Assembly (NCBI GenBank): GCA_035361075.1
Contig: DAOSBX010000013.1
Coordinates: forward strand, 16,402 to 80,401
Length of the DNA: 64,000 bases
Direction: 5' to 3'
DNA from: Candidatus Hydrogenedens sp.
GTDB lineage: Bacteria > Hydrogenedentota > Hydrogenedentia > Hydrogenedentales > Hydrogenedentaceae
Part shown: piece after piece, positions 7,336-16,438 of the stretch
Layout of the letters: each line of letters begins with the position of its first letter
Numbering within the stretch: the first letter of the stretch is position 1
Program-made: the position numbers and the translations under genes
Notes under the pieces: generated by a model
Database searches by the model: none
What the model was told of the DNA's origin: nothing
The model's input: only the letters and a program-made list of their open reading frames with translations

Positions 7336-9717
7336 ATGAAAAATTATTATTGGAAGCTTTTTTTATACGTCAAAAAAATTTTTTTGTGCATTACCATACT
7401 TCTAATTCTAATCTACCCATTGAAAGCATATCCCTTGAAAGCAGGGTCTGCCAAGGCGGAGATTACACCTGATTTAGGTGTGCCATTAAATGGGTATGGT
7501 GCACGGTTAGGGAAAGGTGCACGTGCCGTTCATGACCCACTCTGGGTACATGTCCTTTATTTGAATGATGACCAAACAGAGGTATTTATTGTATCGTTAG
7601 ACCTTTGTGTTATTGACCGTGAACTTCGTGACCGCGTTATTGCAATGGCACCTGACAATATTTCACCTACAAACATTATCATGACCGCAACGCATACACA
7701 TAATGGCTTTGGTGGAATGTGTAAGTATTACCCAATTCGATTTGTTTCAGGAAGATACATACCCGAACTAATTGAACGTACTGCACGAATTATTGCCCAA
7801 ACCCTTCGAGAAGCGAAAAATAACGCAAAAAATGCAGTATTAGGATATGGGACTATCCAGCAGACAGATTTAACATGTAACCGACGCTATTCAGGTGGTC
7901 CTATGGACCCTCAAGTCGGTTTTATCGTTTCGGAAGATGCAAATGGGAATGAGATTGCTATTGTAGCGAATATGGCAGGTCACCCAACGTCTATTGGTGA
8001 TGAGGATTTTTTCTCCTTCTCTGCTGATTATCCAGGCTATTTTTATCGTGAAATAGAAAAATTAGCCAGTCCAGGATGTGTACCCCTATTTTTGAATGGA
8101 GCGGAAGGAAACCAAACTATTCAAGCACCAGAAAATACTTCAGGGTGGGCAAGAACAGAGAAGGTAGGTCAATTATTAGCCCAACGGATTTATGACGCTC
8201 AAAAGAGCATACCGTTTTCAGATGTAAAACTAAAATTCAATTCACAAGAAATTGATTTGCCCATGAGCATTGCTGAGTTTTTCCCAAAAAAAATAGTGTT
8301 CCAATCATTACAGATCAATGACCTCGCGATTTCTTTCTTTCCTGGTGAGCTATGTGTTGAATATGCACTTCAGTTAAGAGAACTTGCGATTATGGCAGGG
8401 TTCAAAGCCCATTTTACTGTGGGCTTGTCTAATGATTACCTTTTATATTTTGTGCCCAAGCACCTTTTATTTGACCGCACTTATGAAGCAGGGATGCATT
8501 TCTTTGGACCGCAAGCGGAACAATGGGTTATTAATTCCTGTCTTAACGTATTAGGAGCGGAGCAGTTCAAACAGCAGATAGATAACACCACTCTACCTGA
8601 GAGAGAACAGACAGATATTGGGATAAGTATCATGCGGTTAACTGGAACACCTTACCAGAGAGGACTTACACGGGGAAGATTATATAAAGAGATTGTTCAG
8701 AAACGATATGAACAACTTATTTTATCCCCAGTAAAAGAAGGCAAATATCTGCCCGAAGAAGGATTATTATCTTCCTTGCCAACTTCATGGATTGATGCAA
8801 GTAGTATTATCCTACCAGCAATGGCTATTAGCATTCGTCCATGGGCTTCTATGGTGCATCCAGATGTAATTGAAGAGCTGACAGGTCTTTCTGACGGGAC
8901 AGAAGTAGCCTTCGATAAAATATGGCTTTTACAAAATGCACTCAATATAAAAACTGCCCAGACTTATAACCCATTATTTGACACGCCTTTATGCACTGCT
9001 ATCGCAGTATTTGGAGAACGCGCTGGAGCAAAAGATTTATTGATAGGGCATACAATTGACTGGGCTGAAAGTGAAACGCCAACTGTTTTTTACCATCAAC
9101 CAAACGATGGTATTAAGTTTGTAGAAGTAAGTTTCCCATGGTTTTATGGTACCTTATGTGGGATGAATGAAGCAGGAATTGTACTATCAGTCACACGTGA
9201 TACGAGCAAATTGGATTTATCTGAGAAAAACCCAGGACCTGAATTTACATTGAAACATATCTTGTCAAAGTTAACAAACTTTGAAACTGTGATTAGTGAA
9301 GTAGAAAAAATAAAATTTCCAGCTGGGTATCACACTATCATTGCTGGTAAAAGCGCAAAAGGAAAATGGGTAGCCCAAACGTTCCCCTCACATCCTTCGG
9401 AAGATATTTCTACGGAGGCATTGAAAAATCAAGGTGTTGTATTGGGGTGTGGTTCATTAGTGTCTTCATCTGAAACTACAGTAAAGAGATATTCGATATT
9501 ACTTAAGAAGGTTGAGGAGGAGCGAATTATAAGTACGGACGAATTAAAAGCCATAATGACATTTTCTGATGAGGAGGACGTTTCACTTCCTCAGATATGG
9601 AATGAACAAAGTAGGTGCACTGTAATTTTTGAACCTACTGAAAAAAAGATATGGATAACGATAAGAAGAGATGATGGAAAACCATCAAGTTATATATCAA
9701 TGGAGTTAAACAACTAA
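7336..9717 (+). CDS. Fusion of neutral-ceramidase-like domain and C45 Ntn-hydrolase (acyl-coenzyme A:6-APA acyltransferase-like)
   Basis: 793 residues in two enzyme domains after a hydrophobic N-terminal signal or anchor (about 10-30). Residues about 37-420 match the neutral/alkaline ceramidase N-terminal domain. Likely zinc ligands are His in THTHNGFGG (H120/H122), H216 (AGHPTS), E338 (FPGEL) and Y368 (SNDYLLYF). Residues about 430-790 match peptidase family C45: a TPYQRGLTRG opening, a candidate nucleophile Cys553 in PLCTAIAV, then GHTIDWAE and LCGMNEAGIVLS. Cys553 is internal, as in C45 precursors that cleave themselves just before this Cys. Both domains belong to families acting on N-acyl amides. 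The ATG has only a weak ribosome site (GAAAG). The next gene starts 8 bp downstream, so the two are probably co-expressed. Confidence 0.82.
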   Translation: MKNYYWKLFLYVKKIFLCITILLILIYPLKAYPLKAGSAKAEITPDLGVPLNGYGARLGKGARAVHDPLWVHVLYLNDDQTEVFIVSLDLCVIDRELRDRVIAMAPDNISPTNIIMTATHTHNGFGGMCKYYPIRFVSGRYIPELIERTARIIAQTLREAKNNAKNAVLGYGTIQQTDLTCNRRYSGGPMDPQVGFIVSEDANGNEIAIVANMAGHPTSIGDEDFFSFSADYPGYFYREIEKLASPGCVPLFLNGAEGNQTIQAPENTSGWARTEKVGQLLAQRIYDAQKSIPFSDVKLKFNSQEIDLPMSIAEFFPKKIVFQSLQINDLAISFFPGELCVEYALQLRELAIMAGFKAHFTVGLSNDYLLYFVPKHLLFDRTYEAGMHFFGPQAEQWVINSCLNVLGAEQFKQQIDNTTLPEREQTDIGISIMRLTGTPYQRGLTRGRLYKEIVQKRYEQLILSPVKEGKYLPEEGLLSSLPTSWIDASSIILPAMAISIRPWASMVHPDVIEELTGLSDGTEVAFDKIWLLQNALNIKTAQTYNPLFDTPLCTAIAVFGERAGAKDLLIGHTIDWAESETPTVFYHQPNDGIKFVEVSFPWFYGTLCGMNEAGIVLSVTRDTSKLDLSEKNPGPEFTLKHILSKLTNFETVISEVEKIKFPAGYHTIIAGKSAKGKWVAQTFPSHPSEDISTEALKNQGVVLGCGSLVSSSETTVKRYSILLKKVEEERIISTDELKAIMTFSDEEDVSLPQIWNEQSRCTVIFEPTEKKIWITIRRDDGKPSSYISMELNN

Positions 9718-9725
9718 AAACAGAT

Positions 9726-11303
9726 ATGAGCGAAACGTTACGGGTATATTCAACCCCGAAATATGGTACGCGAAGGCATAGCCGAGGAATTTTTAAGTTT
9801 TTACTTAATCTATTTATTGTGTTGATTTTACTTGCAATTATTTTAACCCTCTGGCTATCAAGAGATTCATATCCTGCAGAAAATTTTATTCCAAAGCAGA
9901 CAAATTTCCAGATTTTCAGTCCTCGATTAATGCAAAATCGGATGCTTCTCGCAAATACGCCGTTATGGAACTTAGTTGAACCAAATTCTCCAGCTATAAA
10001 GGTAAAGCAGTTATTATCAGACCAAGAGCAGATTCCTTTATGGGTCGTCAAACATTTAATCTATGACTTCTTCTATTTTTCTATTAATGATCTCGATACA
10101 TTTAATGATTATTTAATTATCGTTCGCTTATCCAGAGTCGGCTGTGTCCTTGAAACGTTATTTACCTTATCCCACACAGTAGAAACAGATTGGGCAGGTG
10201 GGTTAAATTTAAAATTTTTACCTGACCAAAAACTTTATTACACACGAAAAGGACGAGTTCTATTATTATCTCCAAACAGGCAAACAATGATTAATTCCAT
10301 TACCCAAGATATCAGAACGCAATCCGAAACAATCCTTTCTGCAGAAATCTCAAAAAATCAGGAAAAACACCTCGCATGGGGGACAATAAAAATACCTTGG
10401 GAAAATATAAAATCTTTAATTCCCGAAGTAAAATTCTATATAGGATTAACAGAAACTCAGTTAGGTGTGAAAAGTGAAGCCACTATCCATCCTGACCCTG
10501 AAAAACCATGGACTTTATTATTAGCTCAATTAATTTCAAAACCTATTCGGGAACCGATAGAGGGCTCATTTTCATGTGCAATTGACACAGGAGTCCCCTT
10601 AAAGACATGGATTCGGGCTTTTGAAACAATTCCTACAACAACGGATATACTTGTTCCTCCAATAGAAAAAGAAATTTCTCTATTGGATTGGATAAAAACC
10701 TTTTCTCCTTTAGTCAATAATCAGTTCTATCTTTCGCTGGATGGCTTTTATGTAGATGAAATTATCCCGTTTATGCCTAAATATTGTATAGTTGCAACAA
10801 CACAGCCCAATATATGCGAAAGTTTTACCCAATCACTTACACGTATAAATGTGAACATATTGGGAGAAAAAAATAAAATATTGCCGACTGAGAAAGCAAA
10901 TGAATTTATTTTCCCGATGTTCGGAAGTTCGCAGACAGATTTACATATTAATTGCTCAGAGAATCAACTAATCTTTTATACCAATGCGGAACTTGGAAAC
11001 TTACTTACTGAGCACCTCAAATCCCAGATATCTAACCAAGAAAACAGTTCATCTTTTATCCTCCAGTTGAAACCTGAAAAACTAATAACGGAGTTTGAAA
11101 ATTCTTTACTACCATTACAAGAGTCAAACATGTTCAAATTTCGTAACCCTGAGAAAATAAATAATCTGTTCAGTAAAATCAAGATATTCAAAGAATTTAA
11201 GATTAAAATCAACCTAAATCAGGGGCAGGTTAAGGCAATAAGTATCTTAAATTTTGGTACTGAAGTAAGTCAAACAAATATGGAAAGTTCAAAACAAAAA
11301 TAA
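9726..11303 (+). CDS. Membrane-anchored protein of unknown function, partner of the ceramidase fusion
   Basis: 525 residues, not recognised as a known family. A basic N-terminus (TRRHSRG) precedes one strong transmembrane helix (about 22-45, FLLNLFIVLILLAIILTLWL). About 480 residues then face the periplasm, with alternating strands and helices and no signal cleavage site. The layout resembles large anchored substrate-like domains of the DUF3352 type, but that is only an impression. It begins 8 bp after the ceramidase/C45 fusion with no independent ribosome site, suggesting translational coupling. No catalytic motif was seen. Confidence 0.7.
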   Translation: MSETLRVYSTPKYGTRRHSRGIFKFLLNLFIVLILLAIILTLWLSRDSYPAENFIPKQTNFQIFSPRLMQNRMLLANTPLWNLVEPNSPAIKVKQLLSDQEQIPLWVVKHLIYDFFYFSINDLDTFNDYLIIVRLSRVGCVLETLFTLSHTVETDWAGGLNLKFLPDQKLYYTRKGRVLLLSPNRQTMINSITQDIRTQSETILSAEISKNQEKHLAWGTIKIPWENIKSLIPEVKFYIGLTETQLGVKSEATIHPDPEKPWTLLLAQLISKPIREPIEGSFSCAIDTGVPLKTWIRAFETIPTTTDILVPPIEKEISLLDWIKTFSPLVNNQFYLSLDGFYVDEIIPFMPKYCIVATTQPNICESFTQSLTRINVNILGEKNKILPTEKANEFIFPMFGSSQTDLHINCSENQLIFYTNAELGNLLTEHLKSQISNQENSSSFILQLKPEKLITEFENSLLPLQESNMFKFRNPEKINNLFSKIKIFKEFKIKINLNQGQVKAISILNFGTEVSQTNMESSKQK

Positions 11304-11309
11304 CATATA

Positions 11310-11340
11310 TTGACACAATTTAGCAAGTATAAGGTATAAT
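11310..11340 (+). promoter_or_regulatory. Possible sigma-70 promoter
   Basis: TTGACA (11310-11315) and TATAAT (11335-11340) both match consensus, but the 19-bp spacer is long. It would serve the small gene at 11467 with a leader of about 120 nt. Confidence 0.35.
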
Positions 11341-11466
11341 TTTAATAATAGAGATATAAAATATTGACAAAAAAACTTGATTTTTAATTTTAGATATGTT
11401 AAATTATTTAAAGACTTTATATATATCGTTAAGTATAAAATGGATTTATAGTTAAGGAGTTATGTT

Positions 11467-11829
11467 GTGAATGATGACTGTTGTTATGGTAAAGCCTTCC
11501 TATCAGTAGGTTGTAATCGTGATTTGTTTCTCTCCAATCTTTATCAATTTATCGAGTTTTCCATCGAAGACGATATCATTAATGAAATGATACAATACCT
11601 ATGCGAATTTTCACCCCATCACATTAAAGTGCTTCATAAAAATATCTTGCAAAAACGTGAGATTGAGCGACATGTTTGGATTGAGTCTGAAAAGCATGGT
11701 AGAGACATGAAATACGAAGCCACCTATGAGTGGATTATAAAGTATGCCCCCATATTTAATAATTGGTATGAACAAGAATACGGGAGTAAGTTTCGTTATT
11801 TCTCTCTTGTAGCCAGCGTTTCAAATTAA
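11467..11829 (+). CDS. Small conserved-looking hypothetical protein
   Basis: 120 residues, no signal peptide or membrane helix, so cytoplasmic. The start is GTG, supported by AGGAG seven bases upstream. The C-terminal half has a charged/aromatic pattern (HVWIESEKHGRDM, then A-x-x-x-W-I-x-K-Y-A-P and F-x-x-W-Y-E-Q-E-Y). It reminds me of a short helical motif seen in DUF4032-like and other small bacterial proteins, which I cannot confirm. It stands alone between two gene pairs. Function unknown. Confidence 0.65.
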   Translation: MNDDCCYGKAFLSVGCNRDLFLSNLYQFIEFSIEDDIINEMIQYLCEFSPHHIKVLHKNILQKREIERHVWIESEKHGRDMKYEATYEWIIKYAPIFNNWYEQEYGSKFRYFSLVASVSN

Positions 11830-11942
11830 ATTACATCCTTTAATAATACACCGACCTTCGTAATAACATGTTTCGTTAATTATGTATGCATGTTTTGTCC
11901 CTTTTGTTGTAGAATATAGGGAGGATATATAAAGGGATAGTT

Positions 11943-12887
11943 ATGACTAATTGCAACACACGAAATACAATAATTCTCCTCGCCATATTCATATTTACAT
12001 TGCACCTGTTTTTAGCGGGGGAAAACATAGTCAAAGTAAAGGTCATAGAAATTTCTGAAGGAGACCTGTTTACTGCTCAAGGTATCGATGATTCACAAGA
12101 ATTCAAGATAAGAATATACGGTATAGATAGCCCTGAACAAGGCCAAAACTATTTTGAGGAGGCAAAAAAAATTCTTTCAGACCTTATAAAAGATAAAGAA
12201 GTAAACATTGATATTTTGACACAAGATAGTATCGGCAATAAGGTTGCTCATGTTCAGACAGACGATGCTACTAATGTTGAAGAATTGATGGTTAAGGAAG
12301 GTTATGCGTGGTGGGATGAGGAGAACGCAAAAGAAGCAATTGAACTGAAAAAACTTTGTGCAGAGGCTATTCGACAGAAAAAAGGTTTATGGGCTGATAT
12401 GTCTCCATTATCTCCATGGGATTATCGTAGAGGTAAAGGGTTAGCACAGATAACCTATAAAGTGGAAAAGAAAGAAGAGAAGAAAACGGAAGAAAAAGAG
12501 GAAAAGAAGGTGCTAAAAGCCAAGGGGAATGAAGTATACAAAGGCACATTTTCTACTTCGAATGCACCCTTTGTAGATGTTTCAAAAATCAATTTTAATG
12601 AAGTAAAAGTAGACCCAAATGAATTGTTAAGCAAGCATCTGCCTACAGTGGCAAAAGATTCGTCAGGAAATGCTATCGGCTTGGCAGTCCCAAATATTAA
12701 CCAAATCCCTTATGCTAATGCTCTTGGTTTCCAAGATGGTGATATTATTTCGTCTGTGAATGGTATTCAAATAAATGACTTCTCTCAAATTATGCCAATA
12801 TATGAACAGCTTAAAGGTGTGAAGGAATTATCTGTTCAGGTAATACGGAATGGAAAGCCGATAACACTTAATTTCCGCCTCCCCTAA
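11943..12887 (+). CDS. Exported SNase-like (thermonuclease) protein with C-terminal PDZ domain
   Basis: A signal peptide or anchor (about 8-26) is followed by a staphylococcal-nuclease-like OB-fold domain (about 28-140). R57, D62 and E65 in IRIYGIDSPEQ correspond to SNase R35, D40 and E43. The second catalytic arginine (SNase R87, normally in a YGR motif) is replaced: the equivalent segment reads DSIGNKVAHV, Asn99-Lys100. A Lys/Glu-rich linker (about 175-195) leads to a PDZ domain (about 235-314; ALGFQDGDIISSVNG, VQVIRNGKPITL), the type found in GspC and HtrA. Either activity is reduced or Lys100 substitutes. The nuclease-PDZ pairing suggests tethering to a protein partner in the periplasm. 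Confidence 0.8.
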   Translation: MTNCNTRNTIILLAIFIFTLHLFLAGENIVKVKVIEISEGDLFTAQGIDDSQEFKIRIYGIDSPEQGQNYFEEAKKILSDLIKDKEVNIDILTQDSIGNKVAHVQTDDATNVEELMVKEGYAWWDEENAKEAIELKKLCAEAIRQKKGLWADMSPLSPWDYRRGKGLAQITYKVEKKEEKKTEEKEEKKVLKAKGNEVYKGTFSTSNAPFVDVSKINFNEVKVDPNELLSKHLPTVAKDSSGNAIGLAVPNINQIPYANALGFQDGDIISSVNGIQINDFSQIMPIYEQLKGVKELSVQVIRNGKPITLNFRLP

Positions 12888-12955
12888 ATTGTATCAAGGT
12901 TTACACCTGAATTTTTGCACTTATTTTTTATAAGCATCACTAAGGAATTGGGACA

Positions 12956-14173
12956 TTAATCTTTTTTGCCAAAATCATATCTAATTCCTGCGGAAAGTCT
13001 ATGTTCCCAAGGTTCAATGCGTCGTTCTTGATGTTCGCTATCGTAATCATTGGATAAAGTTAGGTCGATACTTAAATTTTTAGAGACAGGTGTTACGAGA
13101 GTTGTGAGAGAGCAAAGCCGGTAATTATCAATATGTTCGAGATTAGGTTCAAACGTTAGTGAGTGAGACAATTCTGAATTAAATATCTTTCTTGTATAGT
13201 TGCTCCCAAGTTTTAAGCTGGTATAATCCTGATTTGTCTTTTCATTATTGCCTAATGGATTTAACATGTTGATTGTTCCCCCAATTATATCCCCCAAACT
13301 TGTTATATCTTCTGGAGACTGAATTAATCTTTGGGAAGCCTGTGTAATTTTGTTAAGTCCATCTTGAAAATTTTGTTCCTTAACCTTATCCTTTTCATAA
13401 GGGACATAAGGAAGCCATTCTTCGTGGGTTAACATTAACGCACCTTCCAGAGCCCATGTCTGACGTGGTTGTGAAATAATTTCATATCCAGTCCCACCAC
13501 CTATTTGCCCCCGCAAACCTAATTTTCTGCTTTCATCTCGTTCCGCATTTGTGTCTGTATATATATACCACTTCTCTTTAGGGTAGTATTGATAACGAAA
13601 CTTTCCACCATATCTACGAGTATTAATCTGTTGTTCCACTTCTCCATAGGCACCGTCTAATTCTATATTTATCGAATCCTTTCTCTTTCTTCCAGAAATA
13701 GCGATCCCGCTTTCCATAGTTATAGTGTCCGTTGTTCCTTTTTGAAGTGTAGCGGAGGCCCGAATGTTTCCTGACCATTTCCGTTTATCTTTCTGAATAA
13801 GTGGGTCTCCTTCTGCATCTTCATTTGTTGATAAAGGTGCAATCTTTTTTACTTCTTCCCATAGAATTGTCTTTTTCTCTTTCCCTTCCTGAACAATATA
13901 TTTATCTCCCGATACATGCAGTGTTCCTTGAAAGGTTTCTCCTGACGAGTAAGTCACCTCAACAAGCGAAGTAGATTCTATTTTCTTTATATCTTTACGT
14001 TTTATAGTCAAAACGCCCGCAATGTCTGTATTGATAACCAAATAATTCTCATTAATCTCTACAATAGTTCCTGTAAGAATATCGCCATTAGAAAACTCAA
14101 CACGGTCTGCATAAGTAATTTCTTGCAAGAAGATTACAAAGAAACTTGTCAAAACCAACAAATATGCTCGCAT
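12956..14173 (-). CDS. DUF481 outer-membrane beta-barrel protein
   Basis: A signal peptide (to about residue 22, EITYA) is followed by two small SH3-like strands blocks (FSNGDILTGTIVEINENYL; YSSGETFQGTLHVSGD). The C-terminal ~270 residues show the alternating amphipathic strand pattern of a DUF481/YdiY barrel: GNIRASATLQKGTTDT, an RYQYYPKEKWYIYTDTNAE run, a GGGTGYEI turn, and closing strands ending AGIRYDFGKKD. Located in the outer membrane; the transported or bound partner is unknown. AGGGA precedes the ATG. Convergent with the nuclease-PDZ gene and divergent from the polysaccharide operon. Confidence 0.85.
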   Translation of the reverse strand: MRAYLLVLTSFFVIFLQEITYADRVEFSNGDILTGTIVEINENYLVINTDIAGVLTIKRKDIKKIESTSLVEVTYSSGETFQGTLHVSGDKYIVQEGKEKKTILWEEVKKIAPLSTNEDAEGDPLIQKDKRKWSGNIRASATLQKGTTDTITMESGIAISGRKRKDSINIELDGAYGEVEQQINTRRYGGKFRYQYYPKEKWYIYTDTNAERDESRKLGLRGQIGGGTGYEIISQPRQTWALEGALMLTHEEWLPYVPYEKDKVKEQNFQDGLNKITQASQRLIQSPEDITSLGDIIGGTINMLNPLGNNEKTNQDYTSLKLGSNYTRKIFNSELSHSLTFEPNLEHIDNYRLCSLTTLVTPVSKNLSIDLTLSNDYDSEHQERRIEPWEHRLSAGIRYDFGKKD

Positions 14174-14441
14174 ATATTTTCCCTATTTCTGCTTTGATTT
14201 GTAACTGTGCTGTTTAATCAAATAAACGAAAATGTATAGGTATTTATTTAACAATCCCTAATTAGATAAAACAAACCATAAGATAAAGTTAACAAAGGTA
14301 AGCAAAAGAAGTATAATTATCTTGCTGGATATTATAAAATATTAAAGTAACTATTCAATATTACTTAATCTCGATACTATCTTGGAGTAGTTAAGAAACG
14401 TATAAACAATAAATAGTTTTTTAAGGAAGGTTTTGTATTTT

Positions 14442-15191
14442 ATGGAATGGGAACGATTGAAGGGTAAAATCTCAAATGTAGTTTTGTTGGGAGTCACCTA
14501 TGTTGCCCTTCACAGCTTATTATTTCTTTTCTATGAATTATTTTCATTATATTTAGGTCTTTCTGGTGAAGGATTCCCTGATAGTCTTATCCTTTCTGTA
14601 ATAGACATTATAAAAGAGATTATCTTATGTGCTATTCTGGCGATTATCCAATCTATTATTTTTTCACGATTAGGAGTTTTGTTAGATTTCCCCGTATGGC
14701 GTTGTAAGAGTGACCTTGAGGCATTGCGCCGTTTCTTTCTGCTCTGGTTCGGTGTAAATATTGCTTTGATTACAATAACAAGGGTTTCAGTTGTATTAGT
14801 AGATTATGGTTACTCAAACCTTGCCGATTTATTTAGTGTCTTAGGAATTATTGCAAATATTATATATTTGCCCTTATCTATCTGCTGGATGTATTCAGGG
14901 GAAAAGTTATCGGAGGATGACCCAATGACACGTCCTTTTCGTGCCATCACAAGGCAGTTCGGTGAGACAGTCGGGATGTGGGTTATCATCGCCATGTCGT
15001 TATTTACTTCATTATTTGTCCTTAGTTTGCCAGTGTTCGAGGAACAAACTATTTTAACAGCCCTCCTAAAGACAGTTATAATTATTCCTTTAGCGGCTGT
15101 AGATATTATTGTTTTTTGTTGGACATGGTTATTATGTATTCAATGTCGAATGCAAGGATTAGATGAAGATTATTCATTAGACGAATGGTAA
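14442..15191 (+). CDS. Polytopic membrane protein, first gene of polysaccharide operon
   Basis: 249 residues with about six hydrophobic segments (near 15-45, 55-75, 90-115, 125-150, 180-200, 210-235) and a soluble acidic tail. No family recognised. An in-frame TTG lies nine bases upstream, but the AAGGAAGG ribosome site is only two bases from it, so ATG 14442 is preferred. The stop lies 18 bp before the nucleotidyltransferase start, in the same direction as four further genes. A role in membrane assembly or export of the glycan is inferred from context only. Confidence 0.7.
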   Translation: MEWERLKGKISNVVLLGVTYVALHSLLFLFYELFSLYLGLSGEGFPDSLILSVIDIIKEIILCAILAIIQSIIFSRLGVLLDFPVWRCKSDLEALRRFFLLWFGVNIALITITRVSVVLVDYGYSNLADLFSVLGIIANIIYLPLSICWMYSGEKLSEDDPMTRPFRAITRQFGETVGMWVIIAMSLFTSLFVLSLPVFEEQTILTALLKTVIIIPLAAVDIIVFCWTWLLCIQCRMQGLDEDYSLDEW

Positions 15192-15209
15192 AAAGGAGTC
15201 TTGTTTGGA

Positions 15210-16421
15210 ATGAAAGCAATTATTCTTTGTGCAGGTAAAAGCACACGGACTTACCCGCTCACTGTAACACGTCCAAAACCACTACTCCCTCTATTAAACC
15301 GACCTATTATTGAATTTCAATTAGAAGGACTTTACTCTTTTGTTGATGAGTTTATTCTCGTTGTTGGGTATCGTCAGGAAATGATACAGCAACGATTGGG
15401 CGATAACTGGAAAGGGAAAAAGATTACTTATGTTATTCAGGAAGAACAGCGAGGAACAGGACACGCTGTATTGATGTGCGAAAAAGAAGTTCAAGGACCA
15501 TTTATTGCGATAAATGGAGATGACCTCTTTGACCCTAACGATTTGAAAAATCTTGCCCAGCAAAAGCGTCCTTCCGCATTAGTAAAAGAAGTGCCAAATC
15601 CCAAAGATTACGGAATATATGAACTTGATAGTGATAACAAAGTAAAAAAACTTGTCGAAAAACCGAAAGTTATATTCTCCAACATTGCAAATATCGGTGC
15701 TTATCTTTTTACATCAGAGATTTTTCCGATTCTACATAATACACCTTTATCTGAACGCGGAGAAATTGAAATTACTTCTGCAATACAAATAATGGCGGAA
15801 CAAAAGGGTTTCTGGGTATTACCAGCGGAGGGATATTGGCTACCTATTGGCTACCCGTGGGACTTGCTTCGGGCTAACGCTTTTTTGTTAGACCGTATAG
15901 AAGAGCCTAAGGTCTTGGGAACGATAATGTCAGGTGCATGGATCGAAGGAAAAGTCTTTATTGATGAAGGGACAGTTGTTCGGCCAGGTAGTTATATTGA
16001 GGGACCAGCTTACATTGGGAAAAATTGTATGATAGGTCCGAACTGCTGGATAAGACCTTATACAACTATCGGGGATAACTGTCGTGTTGGTCAGGCTTCT
16101 GAAATAAAAAACTCGATTTTATTTAACCATGCCTATGCCCCTCATCAGAATTATGTTGGTGATAGCATTTTGGGTGAGGGGGTCAACCTTGGATGTGGAA
16201 CGGTAACTGCAAATGTCCGTCATGATGGACAAGCACCTAAATCCGTTGTGAATGGTGTCTTGATTGAAACAGGATTAAAAAAGTTAGGAGCGGTTTTAGG
16301 AGATAATGTCCACACAGGAATCTTGACTGCAATTTACCCAGGTCGCAAAATGTGGCCTGGCACATTTACACGACCAGCAGAGATAGTTGAGCGAGACATC
16401 ATTGGTGAAGAAAATGGCTAA
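15210..16421 (+). CDS. Bifunctional sugar-1-phosphate nucleotidylyltransferase / left-handed beta-helix protein (GlmU-like)
   Basis: The N-terminal ~235 residues form a nucleotidyltransferase domain: KAIILCAGKSTRTYPLT, then RPKPLLPLLNRPI, and INGDDLFD with the metal-binding Asp. The C-terminal part (about 240-400) is a left-handed beta-helix with hexapeptide repeats (IEGPAYIGKNCMIGPNCWI) and closes with GAVLGDNVHTGI as in archaeal-type GlmU proteins. It makes an NDP-sugar, but NDP-glucose, mannose and N-acetylglucosamine cannot be distinguished. ATG 15210 is chosen over TTG 15201 because AGGAG lies at 15194-15198. It ends 17 bp before the glycosyltransferase gene. Confidence 0.88.
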   Translation: MKAIILCAGKSTRTYPLTVTRPKPLLPLLNRPIIEFQLEGLYSFVDEFILVVGYRQEMIQQRLGDNWKGKKITYVIQEEQRGTGHAVLMCEKEVQGPFIAINGDDLFDPNDLKNLAQQKRPSALVKEVPNPKDYGIYELDSDNKVKKLVEKPKVIFSNIANIGAYLFTSEIFPILHNTPLSERGEIEITSAIQIMAEQKGFWVLPAEGYWLPIGYPWDLLRANAFLLDRIEEPKVLGTIMSGAWIEGKVFIDEGTVVRPGSYIEGPAYIGKNCMIGPNCWIRPYTTIGDNCRVGQASEIKNSILFNHAYAPHQNYVGDSILGEGVNLGCGTVTANVRHDGQAPKSVVNGVLIETGLKKLGAVLGDNVHTGILTAIYPGRKMWPGTFTRPAEIVERDIIGEENG

Positions 16422-16438
16422 TAAAGGATAAAAAAAGG

